57,900 bases of DNA from Micromonosporaceae bacterium KJ-029 (GCA_005402585.1 BIFP01000010.1:1-57900); one strand, 5' to 3'; shown: positions 33,134 through 42,680, counted from the stretch's first letter. The notes: generated from the sequence alone by a model not told the origin. Numbers and translations are program-made.

Positions 33134-36103
33134 TTGAGATTGCGACAGCAAAGATCACGTCCCATGCTGAGTCGGAAGGGTAGAGGTGCCGCAGGCCTGG
33201 TACTGGGTGCGATTCTCTCGGTCTCGTTCGCACCGACGCCCTCCCACGCTGTGGAGGGGGATCTCAACGAGGGCCTGGTGCACCACTTCGCCCTCGACGA
33301 GACCAGTGGGACGACGCTGGTCAACTCGGGTAGCGCGGGCTCGGCGGCGAACGCCACGCTCGTGAATCCGGAGAAGGCCACCTTGACCGGCGAAGGAGTC
33401 AGGTTCAACCCCGACTCCTACGAGAGCGCCCTCGACGGTGCGTACGTGGCGCTGCCGAACGACCTCACCGCCGGCATGTCGAACTTCACCGTCGACTATG
33501 CCGTGTGGATTGACCCGGCGAACGTCGGCGAGCACCAGATGTGGAGCTTCGGCAGGAAGTCCGGCTCGTGCGACGTCGACACCGGCGCCCAGGGCTCGAT
33601 TTTCGCGTCGAACACCCAGCGGTTCCGCGTCGCGGTGGGTTCGGCGAACCTCCAACAGACCCGGGTCCGCATGCTCGAGGGAGCGTGGACGCACGTCACC
33701 TACACCCAGTCACTGAACGCGAACGGTACGAGCTGGACCGGCAGGCTCTACCTCGACGGCATGCTGCACGCGACGTCACCGAACCTGACCACGGCGCCGT
33801 CGGTGAACGCTGCGGGGACCAACTGCAACTTCCTCGCTCGCTCGCAGACGTCGGGCCACTACTCGTTCCGCGGAACGATCCGGGACTTCCGCGTCTACGA
33901 CCGGGCAGTGAGCCTCGACGAGACACTCGCCCTGGCGGAAAGGACCGTCTCCACCGGCGTTCGCGCCGACGCCGACGCCATCGACCTCGGCCTGACCAGT
34001 GCGATCGTACGCGACATCGTTCTGCCCAAGGTGGGCTCCGTGGCGGGCTCGGCCATCACGTGGACGAGTTCGGACCCGTCGGTCGTCGAGGTCTACACCC
34101 CGCCAGCCCTCGCCAGCGCACGCAAGGTTGCGGTGACGGGCATGATCACCCGACCCGCGAAGGGGCAGCCCGACGCGACAGCCACGCTCACGGCGACTGT
34201 CCGCAAGGGCGCCCAAGAGGTCACCACACGGGAGATCCCCGTTGTAGTGAAGGCCGAGTTCGACGACGCGCAGGCGGTCGACCGTGACACGTACGACCTG
34301 ACCCTGTACGCCACCGACGACGTGCGCGGAAACCTCAACCTCCCTGCCATCGGCGAGTTCGGATCCACGATCACCTGGAAGTCGACCACCGACCTGGTCA
34401 CCCCGACGGGTGAGGTGACCCGCCCGGCCTTCGGCCGTGCGGATGTTGCCGCCACCCTGACGGCGACCATCACCAAGGGCTCGGCCTCGCAGACGAAGGC
34501 GTTCCCGGTGACCATCAGCGCCATGCCCCGCTCCGAGGAGTACGAGCGGTACTTCATGGGGTACTTCAAGGGCGAGGGGATCGCCGACGGCGAGCAGATC
34601 ATGTTCGCAACGTCCAACGGAAACACTGCTCTGGACTGGACCGGTCTGACCGGAGGCTGGCCGTCGCTCATCTCCCAGCTGGGCGACCAGGGTCTTCGTG
34701 ACCCGCATATCGTCCGCTCACCCGACGGCGACACGTTCTACATGATCGCCACCGACCTGAACTGGTACGACCAGGGCGGATACGCCATCAACGACACCCA
34801 GTACATCGAGGTATTCGAGTCGCACGACCTCGTGAACTGGACTCCTCAGCGGCACGTGAAGGTCGCGCCCGACAACGCGGGCAACGCCTTCGCACCCGAG
34901 TCGCTGTGGGTCGAGGAAATCGGCGCCTACGTCGTGTTCTGGGCACAGTCGCTGTGGAACAACCCCGTGAACCGCACCGGTCAGGGCAACGCGCAGATGT
35001 GGTACGCCACGACGCGCGACTTCCAGACGTTCTCCGATCCCCAGGTCTGGCAGGACCCGGCCCCTCGGTCGCGGATCGACACGACCGCGATCCGGGTCGG
35101 TGACTACTACTACCGCGTGACCAAGAACGAGGCCGGCAACCAGGGCTCGGACATCTTCTCGGAGAAGCACACCGACTTCCTGGACAGCAACATCGACAAC
35201 TGGACGTTGCTCGCTCCGGCTCTCGGGCGCACGACGTGGGTCGCCAACCAGGGGTACGAGGGGCCGGTCATCTTCGAGGCCAACCCTGGTGACACCTCCT
35301 GCCCCGGCCAGTTCTACCTCTGGGGTGACCGGTACACGAACGGTGGTGGATACCAGGCCGCGTGCCACGAGAACATCGAGGCTCCGACCTGGAACGCCAA
35401 GGCGATCACGATGACCAACGCGGGTGTCGTCCGTCCGCGTCACGGCACCGTTATCCCACTCACCCTCCGCGAGTGGAACGACATCCGCGGGATCCCGAAC
35501 AGCGACGTCACGACCACCACCGAGGTGGCTGTCGAGCCGTACGCGAGCGGGGCCCAGACGACCACGGCCACCGCCACAGTCACGGCAGCTGACGGGTTCG
35601 AGACCGGCGGTCAGGTGCGGTTCAGCATCGGCTCGTGGTCGAAGCTCGCCCACCTGGACGACGGCACGGCCACGGTCACGCTGCCGACGGATCTGCCCGC
35701 GGGGATCCGCACGGTCAAGGCCGAGTACCTCGGCTTCGACTACCTGGAGGCGTCGGACGTCACGGCGTCGTTCGAGGTGCCCTCCGGCCCGGCCGCTGTC
35801 AAGGTCCAGGCGAAAACCGCGCCGGCGTCGGTTGTCCGCGGGGACACGTTCACGCTGAACGTCACTGTCGGGCCAGCGGGCGGGCAGAAGCAGAATGCTC
35901 CGACCCCGACCGGCGAGGTCACCGTCACCTTCGGCGGCACCGAGCAGGTCGTGCCACTGGCCGACGGCACGGCCATCGTCACACTGCAGACTGCCGATCT
36001 GCAGCCCGGGAAGTACCGGGTCCACGTTGCCTACACCGGCAACCCGACCTACCAGCCCTACGCCGCCAACTACCAGGAGTTGACGGTGCGAAAGCCAGCA
36101 TAG
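33134..36103 (+). CDS. Secreted multidomain GH43-type arabinan/xylan-active glycosidase
   Basis: A 989-aa exported enzyme. TTG 33134 is chosen because AAGGAGG stands five bases before it; this adds a basic N-region to signal peptide GLVLGAILSVSFAPTPSHA. Domains: LamG/concanavalin-like (about 40-275, EGLVHHFALDETSGTT to FRVYDRAVS); two degenerate Ig-like repeats (275-465, each with ITWxSxxD and RPAxGxxDA/VxATLTAT); a five-bladed GH43-like propeller (465-790) with RDPHIV, FAPESLW and YEGPVIFE supplying the acid/base residues; two Ig-like modules to the end. It likely cleaves arabinose- or xylose-containing side chains outside the cell. Confidence 0.85.
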   Translation: MRLRQQRSRPMLSRKGRGAAGLVLGAILSVSFAPTPSHAVEGDLNEGLVHHFALDETSGTTLVNSGSAGSAANATLVNPEKATLTGEGVRFNPDSYESALDGAYVALPNDLTAGMSNFTVDYAVWIDPANVGEHQMWSFGRKSGSCDVDTGAQGSIFASNTQRFRVAVGSANLQQTRVRMLEGAWTHVTYTQSLNANGTSWTGRLYLDGMLHATSPNLTTAPSVNAAGTNCNFLARSQTSGHYSFRGTIRDFRVYDRAVSLDETLALAERTVSTGVRADADAIDLGLTSAIVRDIVLPKVGSVAGSAITWTSSDPSVVEVYTPPALASARKVAVTGMITRPAKGQPDATATLTATVRKGAQEVTTREIPVVVKAEFDDAQAVDRDTYDLTLYATDDVRGNLNLPAIGEFGSTITWKSTTDLVTPTGEVTRPAFGRADVAATLTATITKGSASQTKAFPVTISAMPRSEEYERYFMGYFKGEGIADGEQIMFATSNGNTALDWTGLTGGWPSLISQLGDQGLRDPHIVRSPDGDTFYMIATDLNWYDQGGYAINDTQYIEVFESHDLVNWTPQRHVKVAPDNAGNAFAPESLWVEEIGAYVVFWAQSLWNNPVNRTGQGNAQMWYATTRDFQTFSDPQVWQDPAPRSRIDTTAIRVGDYYYRVTKNEAGNQGSDIFSEKHTDFLDSNIDNWTLLAPALGRTTWVANQGYEGPVIFEANPGDTSCPGQFYLWGDRYTNGGGYQAACHENIEAPTWNAKAITMTNAGVVRPRHGTVIPLTLREWNDIRGIPNSDVTTTTEVAVEPYASGAQTTTATATVTAADGFETGGQVRFSIGSWSKLAHLDDGTATVTLPTDLPAGIRTVKAEYLGFDYLEASDVTASFEVPSGPAAVKVQAKTAPASVVRGDTFTLNVTVGPAGGQKQNAPTPTGEVTVTFGGTEQVVPLADGTAIVTLQTADLQPGKYRVHVAYTGNPTYQPYAANYQELTVRKPA

Positions 36104-36191
36104 AGAAGATCCTGACCCACAGGTCTTGGCTACCGCCGCATGCATGCGGACGTGGAGGCACCTGAGGCGTCCTGAAAGTGAGTCACAATAA

Positions 36192-36226
36192 GGAGCGGGC
36201 GAGATCGATCCGATCTCGCCCGCTCC
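36192..36226. terminator. Strong bidirectional terminator hairpin
   Basis: A perfect 16-bp stem (36192-36207 with 36211-36226; arms GGAGCGGGCGAGATCG and its complement) and a three-base loop ATC, between the two convergent GH43 genes. It should stop transcription from both sides. Confidence 0.85.
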
Positions 36227-36299
36227 CTACTGCATAGCCCAGCAACCCGATCCTGTGCAGCGAGCAAGCAAGGCTGTATCGGGCGCGCCCAACGTCAGG

Positions 36300-38057
36300 C
36301 TACGGGGTGATCATTCCCTTTGCGGCAGCCAGGGTGTAGTTCTCCCCAAACACGTTGAGCTCGTGGATTCCGACCTTGACGTTCTCGGTCGTACCCAGGA
36401 TCTTCAGCCTGACTGCGTGCGTCAGCACCCGGTCGAAGGTGACGTAGTCAGCGGTGTACGCGGTGGTGTTCGTGCTCCTGTCGACCAGCGGCAGCCACGT
36501 GTTTGTCGCGATGTCCTTGTACTCCAGCGTGTACTGCACGGCGTTGTCCTTTGTGAACGCGCGCCCGAGCTCCTTCCACTGGATCTGCGCGGCGGAGATG
36601 TAGAAGACAGTCCCGAAGCCCCGAATGTACGTGGGCGCGGTATCGCTGTCAGACGGCTCCCACCACGTGGATAGAGATCGATCACCACCGTAGTACGGGT
36701 TGCGCCCGGGAGCGTAGCTGCTCGCCCAGTACGCCTGGCTGTTGGTGGCCACATTGTAGAGCCCGACGTCGTCCCTGCCCGAGATCTTCTTCCCCGGGGC
36801 AAGCTGCGGCGTGTTGGACAACTCGCAATCGATCGCTCCCTTTTGCGGACCATTGGGAATCACGTTGCAGACGTCCATCCCCAGTCGCCGCTCGAAGAAC
36901 TCCTCGTAGGCGATGACGTAGGTGTAGAAGAACACCAGGTTGCCGGATTTGTCGATGACAAAACTGCCGTGCCCGGCGTTCGGATACACCGCACTGGGGT
37001 GGTTGTTGCCGTAGCCGATCGGGTTCCGCTGCGTGGCTTTGAACCCTGACAGCGGCGATTTCGACGTCATCACCCCCGTCGCGTACGTGGTGAACTCAGT
37101 CCCACCCGACGCGACCGAAAGGTAGTACGTATTCCCCACCTTGAACAGCTGCGAACCCTCCACGTACCCATGCGTGTAGGTCGCCTTGTTGTCACCGATG
37201 TGCTGCCACTCCTGGCGCGGGTCGAAAGTCCAGACCACGACCGGGTTGGTGATGAGCTGCCGAGGATTGTTCGGGTCGAGTTCGACGCCCATGATCGGTG
37301 AGCCGATGTTATACGTCAAGTAGAGCCGACCGTCCGTGTCAAGGAAGAACTGCACGTCGCCGACGCTCAGGATCTGGCCGTTCGGGCGCAGGAAACTCCC
37401 CATGCTGGTCCACGGCCCCACCGGCGAGTCCGCTTGATAGACCGGCGTGTTGTTGCCAGCCATGTAGAACTTGGCGCCGATCTGCACGACAGTGGGTGCG
37501 ACCACGCCCAAGTTCATCTGATGGGGCGTCCACGTGAGGTAGTCGGTAGTGGACCAGACAGTACGGTTGTTGTTCGGTGCGTTCTGCATGGCACCGGATG
37601 CGTAGAGATAGATGGTCCCGTCGACGTTCAGCGCAGACCAGTCCGCCCCGGTGCGGGCCGAGTTCTCCGAAATCCTGGTGAAGCCGACCGTGGATCGGCC
37701 CGCGAGAGTCCGGCCGGACGCTGCCGTCCACGTCTCGAGGTTCAAGCTAAGTGGAATTTGCGATGCGTTCGCAACATTCGCGTCCGTGGGCGGCATCGCC
37801 CCTACGATGTTGCGCACCGCCATCCCGGGCAGATTGATCGGGTTCACGTACGTCTGCGCCATGTCGACGCCAGTCAGCGGCACCTTGGCGGACGGGGTTT
37901 GGGGTCCGACGCCCTGCCCCCCCGGTTGCGCGGGCTTCTCCGCCGAGGCCGGCACGGCCGGCGTCAGTTGGCCCACCCCTACTCCTACCGCGAGAGCGAG
38001 GCCAATAGCCGCTATGAAAGGTCGACGTCCAATTCCAGCGGTCCTCTCAATAGCCAT
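36300..38057 (-). CDS. Secreted GH43-family glycosidase with discoidin-type C-terminal domain
   Basis: A 585-aa exported enzyme from ATG 38057 (AAGGA upstream; two earlier in-frame ATGs have none). The signal peptide has GRRPFIAAIGLALAVGVGVG. The GH43 propeller (about 70-400) has ADWSALNVDGTIYLYASG with the base Asp, SVGDVQFFLDTDGRLYLTY with the modulating Asp and YVEGSQLFKVGNTYYLSVAS with the acid Glu. Residues about 425-575 are an F5/8-type (discoidin) carbohydrate-binding fold: GDRSLSTWWEPS and VGIHELNVFGEN. It probably works with the convergent GH43 enzyme on plant arabinan or xylan. Both are controlled by identical palindromes. Confidence 0.87.
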   Translation of the reverse strand: MAIERTAGIGRRPFIAAIGLALAVGVGVGQLTPAVPASAEKPAQPGGQGVGPQTPSAKVPLTGVDMAQTYVNPINLPGMAVRNIVGAMPPTDANVANASQIPLSLNLETWTAASGRTLAGRSTVGFTRISENSARTGADWSALNVDGTIYLYASGAMQNAPNNNRTVWSTTDYLTWTPHQMNLGVVAPTVVQIGAKFYMAGNNTPVYQADSPVGPWTSMGSFLRPNGQILSVGDVQFFLDTDGRLYLTYNIGSPIMGVELDPNNPRQLITNPVVVWTFDPRQEWQHIGDNKATYTHGYVEGSQLFKVGNTYYLSVASGGTEFTTYATGVMTSKSPLSGFKATQRNPIGYGNNHPSAVYPNAGHGSFVIDKSGNLVFFYTYVIAYEEFFERRLGMDVCNVIPNGPQKGAIDCELSNTPQLAPGKKISGRDDVGLYNVATNSQAYWASSYAPGRNPYYGGDRSLSTWWEPSDSDTAPTYIRGFGTVFYISAAQIQWKELGRAFTKDNAVQYTLEYKDIATNTWLPLVDRSTNTTAYTADYVTFDRVLTHAVRLKILGTTENVKVGIHELNVFGENYTLAAAKGMITP

Positions 38058-38264
38058 GAGGTTCCTTGCCTTCCACCTGGGTTTCATGAGCGCTAACAAC
38101 GGCTGGAATGTCTGATTTCCGGTGTAACCGGCCTGGCGTGGTTGGGTGGTGGTGCTGGGGTGCTGCAGCCTTCGAGGGGTGGTCGCAAGGGGTTGAGGGC
38201 AGGCTTCCAGCGCGCCGCCCATCTCGCTCGGCCTCGTCCGGTGAGTCCAGTAACCGGGCATTGC

Positions 38265-38304
38265 TGTTAACGTTAACAACGTTGCGGTGATGTTAACGTT
38301 TCCA
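38265..38304. promoter_or_regulatory. Double LacI-type operator upstream of second GH43 gene
   Basis: Perfect palindrome TGTTAACGTTAACA at 38265-38278, identical to 33072-33085, followed by an imperfect copy TGTTAACGTTTCCA at 38291-38304. Centres are 26 bp apart. A half-like GAGCGCTAACAAC also lies at 38090-38102, nearer the start codon. Confidence 0.75.
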
Positions 38305-38653
38305 TCTGGATGGTGTCAAGAGCGTCAATGCCGCGTCAACTAAGTTGATCATTACCTTGGGCTGGGTGTTTGTGGTGGTTGCGGCATGACGGCCTCTGGC
38401 GGCCCCGCCGGCCCGCGCCGTCTGGGAGTGCGGTGTCCAGGAAGGTCGACACGGAGCAGGCCCAACGCGTGATGCTGAACGGCCACGTCAAGGCGGCCCG
38501 CAAGCGGGCCGCGCCGGCCCGGTTCTGGCCTGCTGGCGACCTCCGGCCGGCATCGGCCGGGCCAGCCGGCCACGCTGACGGACGGGCCATGGCTCAGAGT
38601 CGTGGCAAATCGGGGAGCGCGGCGCAGATCATCTCGTTCTGGTCTCGTGTTGA
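38305..38653. other. Gene-poor spacer
   Basis: About 350 bp between the GH43 operator and the next gene. No gene or RNA is recognised. Confidence 0.5.
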
Positions 38654-39277
38654 ATGCGGGCCATGGCGTTGACCATCGGACCCGCGTTCACGATCCCCGG
38701 CTATACCACCATGGCGCCGCCTGACTACGACATCGAGTGCGACGCAACCGTGTATGCGGCAGATGGCGTGGTGGGACACCCCGCCTTCTGGTGGCACTAC
38801 CTGTCGGGACCTCTGGGTGCCTACCCAGAGTCGGAGACCGCCTTCGAGGTGCAGGCCGCTGATTACAACGCGATGGGCGCCGTCCTGGACGACCCCGAGC
38901 GATGGCCGGTCATCTCGGTGCGGCTCGACGGAGAAGCGTGGCTACGGATCGTGTACCGCAACATCGAGGATGGGGCGGGACTCGACTTCGTGGAGCAGCG
39001 GCCGGGCCGGCCGGCAGAGGTAGTCACCTCGGTCGAGGGCCACGGGTTCACGTCCACGATGACCTGGGCGGAGCTGCTTGCCGCGGCGGCGCTGCCGGAT
39101 GAGCGGCTGACCTGGGCGCAGCGGCTCATCCTGATGCTGCCCATGCTGGGTCCGCAGGAACTGTCCGAGGACGCCGAGGAGATTATGCACAGGGCACTGC
39201 AGGGGATCAGCGCAAGAAATCGGTCGGCCCTGGCAGCGGCCGTGCTCGACGCCCTGGACGTACCCACTAGTAAATAG
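38654..39277 (+). CDS. Hypothetical protein
   Basis: A 207-aa soluble protein with clear coding pattern: PDYDIECDATVYAADGVVGH, FWWHYLSGPLG, VISVRLDGEAWLRIVYRNIE, LDFVEQRPGRPAEVV and LLAAAALPDERLTWAQRLIL. ATG 38654 and ATG 38663 are both possible starts. I do not recognise a domain. It has no lesions and no evident operon partner. Confidence 0.65.
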   Translation: MRAMALTIGPAFTIPGYTTMAPPDYDIECDATVYAADGVVGHPAFWWHYLSGPLGAYPESETAFEVQAADYNAMGAVLDDPERWPVISVRLDGEAWLRIVYRNIEDGAGLDFVEQRPGRPAEVVTSVEGHGFTSTMTWAELLAAAALPDERLTWAQRLILMLPMLGPQELSEDAEEIMHRALQGISARNRSALAAAVLDALDVPTSK

Positions 39278-39286
39278 CCAGCGGCC

Positions 39287-39815
39287 TCATCGCTCACGCT
39301 GCCTTGGGGAACTGTCGCCACTCCGCCAGATGTAGCGAGGTGTTGCGGCTGTAACCGCATCCCCCTGTCCGAGCAGTAGCACCTTGCCGTTAAGCCGGTA
39401 CACCGCGCCGAGCGGTGAAGTCTCGCCCAACGCATCGTCGAGTTGGTGCCCGCCCACGATGCCTGCGGCGTTCATGCCGAGTGCGGCAAAGGAGACCTGC
39501 GGATGATCGCTGCGCAGTGCGCCTGGCCACGTGCGGACCGCCTCGGCGATCACACCCATCCACCGGCTCGGCGTGCACGACGGGTCGAAGCCGGGAGCAT
39601 GCTCGCGGATCGCAGGCCACCACGCCTCGGGGACAGGCGGATGCTGCCACCCGGCCGGGTCCGTGTTGTCGGGCGTATGGGTTGGGACGACGAGCGTGCC
39701 CGAATCCAAGGCTCCGGTTCGACGAGTGCAGCAGCAGGACGTCGCCCGAAGCGATGCCGAGCGTGCGCAGGTCGGACGCAAGAGACTGAACGGTGTGGGG
39801 TGACGGCTGGTCCAT
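39287..39815 (-). pseudogene. Aminoglycoside N(3)-acetyltransferase, broken
   Basis: From ATG 39815 the frame gives MDQPSPHTVQSLASDLRTLG, ASGDVLLLHSS, then is broken. A second frame gives GTLVVPTHTPDNTDPAGWQH, FDPSCTPSRWMGVIAEAVRT and HPQVSFAALGMNAAGIVGGH, with LGAVYRLNGKVLLLG. A further shift leads to RNTSLHLAEWR. These are the ordered motifs of AAC(3) enzymes (LLHSSLRSLG, GTLVVPTHT, TPSRMGxxxEAVR, HPxxSFAAxG, NTSLHLAE). About 60 bases between LHSS and GTLVVP are missing. It cannot encode an active resistance enzyme. Confidence 0.75.
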
Positions 39816-40049
39816 TCGGCGCAGTGTGGGGCGGATCTGCAGACCAAGGTCTAGTCTGTTTCGACGTGCAGTGGGACCGCCTCCGACCGACCTCCGAGGA
39901 AGAGCCGGCCGGGCCATCCACGGGCCAGTAACCCAACCTCTCCAACGGGCACCAATGGGCACGAGCTGTCAACGCACCAGGTTCCTCGAGAGGCAAATCC
40001 CGGCATCCCGGCCGGTCGTGTCGACTTCGCCTGAAAACTGACCCCGTGG

Positions 40050-40799
40050 TTACTGAGGTAGGACGCTTGCGGCCACTGCCTTCAGGTCCGCAACTGGCAC
40101 GTTCCCGTTTCCTCCGACGACGATCACCACACCGTCCGGTGTCGTGATCACTACATTGTGGGCGGTAACCTCGGAGCCTACGAATCTGGTGAGCTGGGCT
40201 CGGCCAGCTGGAACCTCGTATCTATCGATCACCTCGGCACCCTTGATGGCCCATCCGGTCAACCATTCGGTGACCTGTGCCCGATCAGCCTCAGCTGTCG
40301 TCCGTTGCGGGCGCAGCACCGAGATATCTAGCCAATTGGCCCCATTGGGCAGCACATACGTACGCAGCGCCGTTGCGGCGGTCGGATGTTCTGACGCGGG
40401 CACGGAGCCGTCGTTGTGCAGCTGGTCCTTCGACACTGCGTAGCTAGCAGACCCGTTCCCAGGAACACCGACCCGGAGCCCGTCGGGCACGAAGGTGACA
40501 CGGTAGCCATCTAGCGGCTCGTGGATCGGGTCCGCAGTCGCGGTCGACGAGGCCGCGATTGAATCGGTGGTCGAGCTAGGAGGGGAGGCGAGATGGGCGG
40601 GTCCTGTCAGCGTGACCACGAATGTAGCGGCAACGGCTGTCGCGGCCACTGCGCCGCCTGCCGCTACGGCACGCAGAATCCGGCGCCTGCGTACGCCTCG
40701 ATGTACTCCGGTGATGAACGCGTCGGTGACGGGAAGAGCGAAGTCTTCCTTGTCCAGGATGGCTAGTTCGTCGGCGGGGTTTTCGGCCACCAGGATCAC
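40050..40799 (-). CDS. Membrane-anchored partner of SigE-type sigma factor
   Basis: A 249-aa protein whose GTG at 40799 overlaps the sigma stop (GTGA). A cytoplasmic N-terminus of about 38 residues ends in RRRR, followed by one TM (ILRAVAAGGAVAATAVAATF) and a Ser/Thr-rich linker. The external domain includes YRVTFVPDGLRVG, ALRTYVLPNGANWLDISVL and ITTPDGVVIVVGGN. This layout and coupling suggest an anti-sigma or sigma-accessory membrane protein, but no ZAS zinc motif is present. Confidence 0.75.
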   Translation of the reverse strand: MILVAENPADELAILDKEDFALPVTDAFITGVHRGVRRRRILRAVAAGGAVAATAVAATFVVTLTGPAHLASPPSSTTDSIAASSTATADPIHEPLDGYRVTFVPDGLRVGVPGNGSASYAVSKDQLHNDGSVPASEHPTAATALRTYVLPNGANWLDISVLRPQRTTAEADRAQVTEWLTGWAIKGAEVIDRYEVPAGRAQLTRFVGSEVTAHNVVITTPDGVVIVVGGNGNVPVADLKAVAASVLPQ

Positions 40800-41296
40800 C
40801 CTTCTGCTGTCATGGTCGCGCGGAGGCTGGACAAGCCTCGGGAGAGTTGAGACCGCACCGTCGCTGGGGTGCAGTCCAGGAGGCGGCCGATCTCGTCGTC
40901 CGGCAGATCAGCCAGGTATCGCAGTGCGATCGCTGCCCGCTGCTTCGGCGGCAGGCTCGCGAGGATTTGCCGGACTGCAGCTGTCGAGTCCACCGCGGCC
41001 AGTGCGATGTCCTCGCGCGGCGTTTCCGGGATCTTGTCAGTCAGCATCGGCCTGCGACGCCGTCGCTCGTTGAGGAAGAGATTGACCATGGTGCGTTGGG
41101 CATAGCCGACGGGATTCCCGTCCGAGCGCAGCCTTGACCAGGCGAGTCCGACGCGAATAAGGGTTTCCTGGGCGAGGTCTTCCGCAGCGGTCCGGTTCAG
41201 CGTCAGGATGTGGCCCAGACGCAGAAGCCCGGCAGCGCTCTGTCGTACGAACGCCTCGAACCCGGAGCCGTCCGGTGGGAATGCTGACACCTTCAC
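40796..41296 (-). CDS. SigE-family ECF RNA polymerase sigma factor
   Basis: About 166 aa. Sigma2 has FEAFVRQSAAGLLRLGHILT, AAEDLAQETLIRVGLAWSRL and GNPVGYAQRTMVNLFLNERR. Sigma4 has LASLPPKQRAAIALRYLADL then PDDEIGRLLDCTPATVRSQL. The LLRLGHILT and NERRRRRP segments fit the actinobacterial SigE/SigL-like group of short ECF factors. The start is uncertain: GTG 41296 or GTG 41290; the longer frame from 41371 looks non-coding. It is coupled by GTGA to the membrane protein downstream, probably its regulator. Confidence 0.88.
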   Translation of the reverse strand: MKVSAFPPDGSGFEAFVRQSAAGLLRLGHILTLNRTAAEDLAQETLIRVGLAWSRLRSDGNPVGYAQRTMVNLFLNERRRRRPMLTDKIPETPREDIALAAVDSTAAVRQILASLPPKQRAAIALRYLADLPDDEIGRLLDCTPATVRSQLSRGLSSLRATMTAEG

Positions 41297-41472
41297 ACAA
41301 TGACTACACGGCGAGTCCCCAGAGATGTTGCATGGGCCCCTGATCTCTTCAGAAGCAGCAGCTGCTGACACGAGACGGGCCAGGCAGCGAGCTCATCGAC
41401 GGACGGGTCGGGAGGCGCAGCGACCGCCGCACGGCAATCCGTTCGTGCGGGCCGTGAGGACGGACGAACAGT

Positions 41473-41634
41473 TGGCACCACGCGTTCAACCGGCTGCAAC
41501 GCTGCTACGAACGAACCGAGAAGGTCTTCGACGCGTACTTCGACCTCGCCGGCGCGATCATCACCCTCCGTAGCCTGACCCGACGCGCATCGATCCTCTA
41601 CCGATGGGACAGCCGCCCCAACCGCCGCCGATGA
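41473..41634 (+). pseudogene. IS5-family transposase, C-terminal fragment
   Basis: The plus strand encodes WHHAFNRLQRCYERTEKVFD, AYFDLAGAIITLRSLTRRA and WDSRPNRRR with stop at 41632. This is the C-terminal end of IS5-group transposases, in which the Glu of CYERxxxVxxAFxDLA is the final DDE acidic residue. The rest of the element is missing. Confidence 0.7.
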
Positions 41635-41656
41635 CCACCACCATTCTGCGCGACCT

Positions 41657-42679
41657 CTAACGCTGACGCTTTCCGGCCACCGCGCCTGGTCGGCCCGGCA
41701 GGTCGTGCCGGTACGGCGGGTCGGCGCCTGACCGGGTGCAAGTGACGGCGGCGACGGCGACGGCGTACCGCAGGGCGGTGGCGACGTCGTCGTCGGACCA
41801 CCGGGGCGCGGACGGTGACAGCGCGGCGAGTAGCCCGGCGGTGAACGCGTCACCGGCTCCGATGGTGTCGACCACGTCAACGACCGGCGCGGACTGCCGG
41901 AAGCTGCGGGTGTCGGAGACGGCGACCGCCCCGCCGGCGCCGAGGGTCACCACGGCGAGCGCCGCTCCGAGGTCCTGCCAGTGCCGCAGCACGTCCTCGA
42001 CCGCCCGGTCCGGGTAGAGCCAGGCGACGTCCTCCTCGCTGGCCTTGACGACATGGGCGAGCCGCACCAGCTGGTCGACCCGGTCGCGTGCCGCCGCGGG
42101 GGTGCCGACAAGTCCGGGTCGGATGTTCGGGTCGATGCTGACGATCGTGCCGCGGTGCCGGGCGGTGCTCAGGGCGGCGGTCAGATGGTCGGCGCCGGGG
42201 GATACGAACGCCGCCAGTGAGCCCGTGTGCAGGATTCCCGGGCCGGTGAGTGCCGGAGCCAGCTCGTCGCCGTGCCACTGCCAGTCGGCGGTGCCGTCGA
42301 CGTAGAAGTCGTACGTGGCGACACCGTTGTCGGCCAGCGAGGTGATCGCCAGCGTGGCCGGCTCGTCGGCGTCGATGGCGTGGCGGAGGTCGACGCCGTT
42401 GGTCTCGGCGTGCGCGCGCAGCCGCCGGCCGAGCCGGGTGGTGGAGAAGCGGGCGAGCAACGCGGTGGGTACGCCGAGCCGGGCCAGCCCGACGGCGACG
42501 TTGAGCGGGCTGCCGCCGGGGTGGGCGGTGTAGCGGCCGTCCGGCTCCTGCACGAGGTCGACGACCGCCTCACCGATCACGGTGACCGCCGGGCCGTCGA
42601 CCGGCCGTGGCGTTCCGGAGGGCCGGTCCGCCGTGTCGCCTGCGGTCGCCTGGCCGGCGGGATCGGGTGCGGATGGCAC
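41657..42679 (-). CDS. PfkB-family sugar kinase (fructokinase-like)
   Basis: A 340-aa ribokinase-fold enzyme. It has a Pro-rich N-terminal extension of about 30 residues, then VTVIGEAVVDLVQEPDG and HPGGSPLNVAVGLARLG (substrate lid and GG motif). The C-terminal signature is DTIGAGDAFTAGLLAAL, with the catalytic Asp near residue 285. GTG 42679 follows the stop of the glycoside hydrolase gene by one base. The two share the LacI-controlled transcript, which suggests that fructose from a fructan or sucrose is phosphorylated here. Confidence 0.88.
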   Translation of the reverse strand: MPSAPDPAGQATAGDTADRPSGTPRPVDGPAVTVIGEAVVDLVQEPDGRYTAHPGGSPLNVAVGLARLGVPTALLARFSTTRLGRRLRAHAETNGVDLRHAIDADEPATLAITSLADNGVATYDFYVDGTADWQWHGDELAPALTGPGILHTGSLAAFVSPGADHLTAALSTARHRGTIVSIDPNIRPGLVGTPAAARDRVDQLVRLAHVVKASEEDVAWLYPDRAVEDVLRHWQDLGAALAVVTLGAGGAVAVSDTRSFRQSAPVVDVVDTIGAGDAFTAGLLAALSPSAPRWSDDDVATALRYAVAVAAVTCTRSGADPPYRHDLPGRPGAVAGKRQR

Positions 42680-42680
42680 G

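Noticed and set aside
34718..36145. 475-codon frame antisense to the GH43 gene
   Set aside because: No domain, no start site, and lies wholly inside a clear multidomain enzyme.
36192..36226. Hairpin as an operator
   Set aside because: Position between two convergent stop codons and the perfect 16-bp stem fit a terminator much better.
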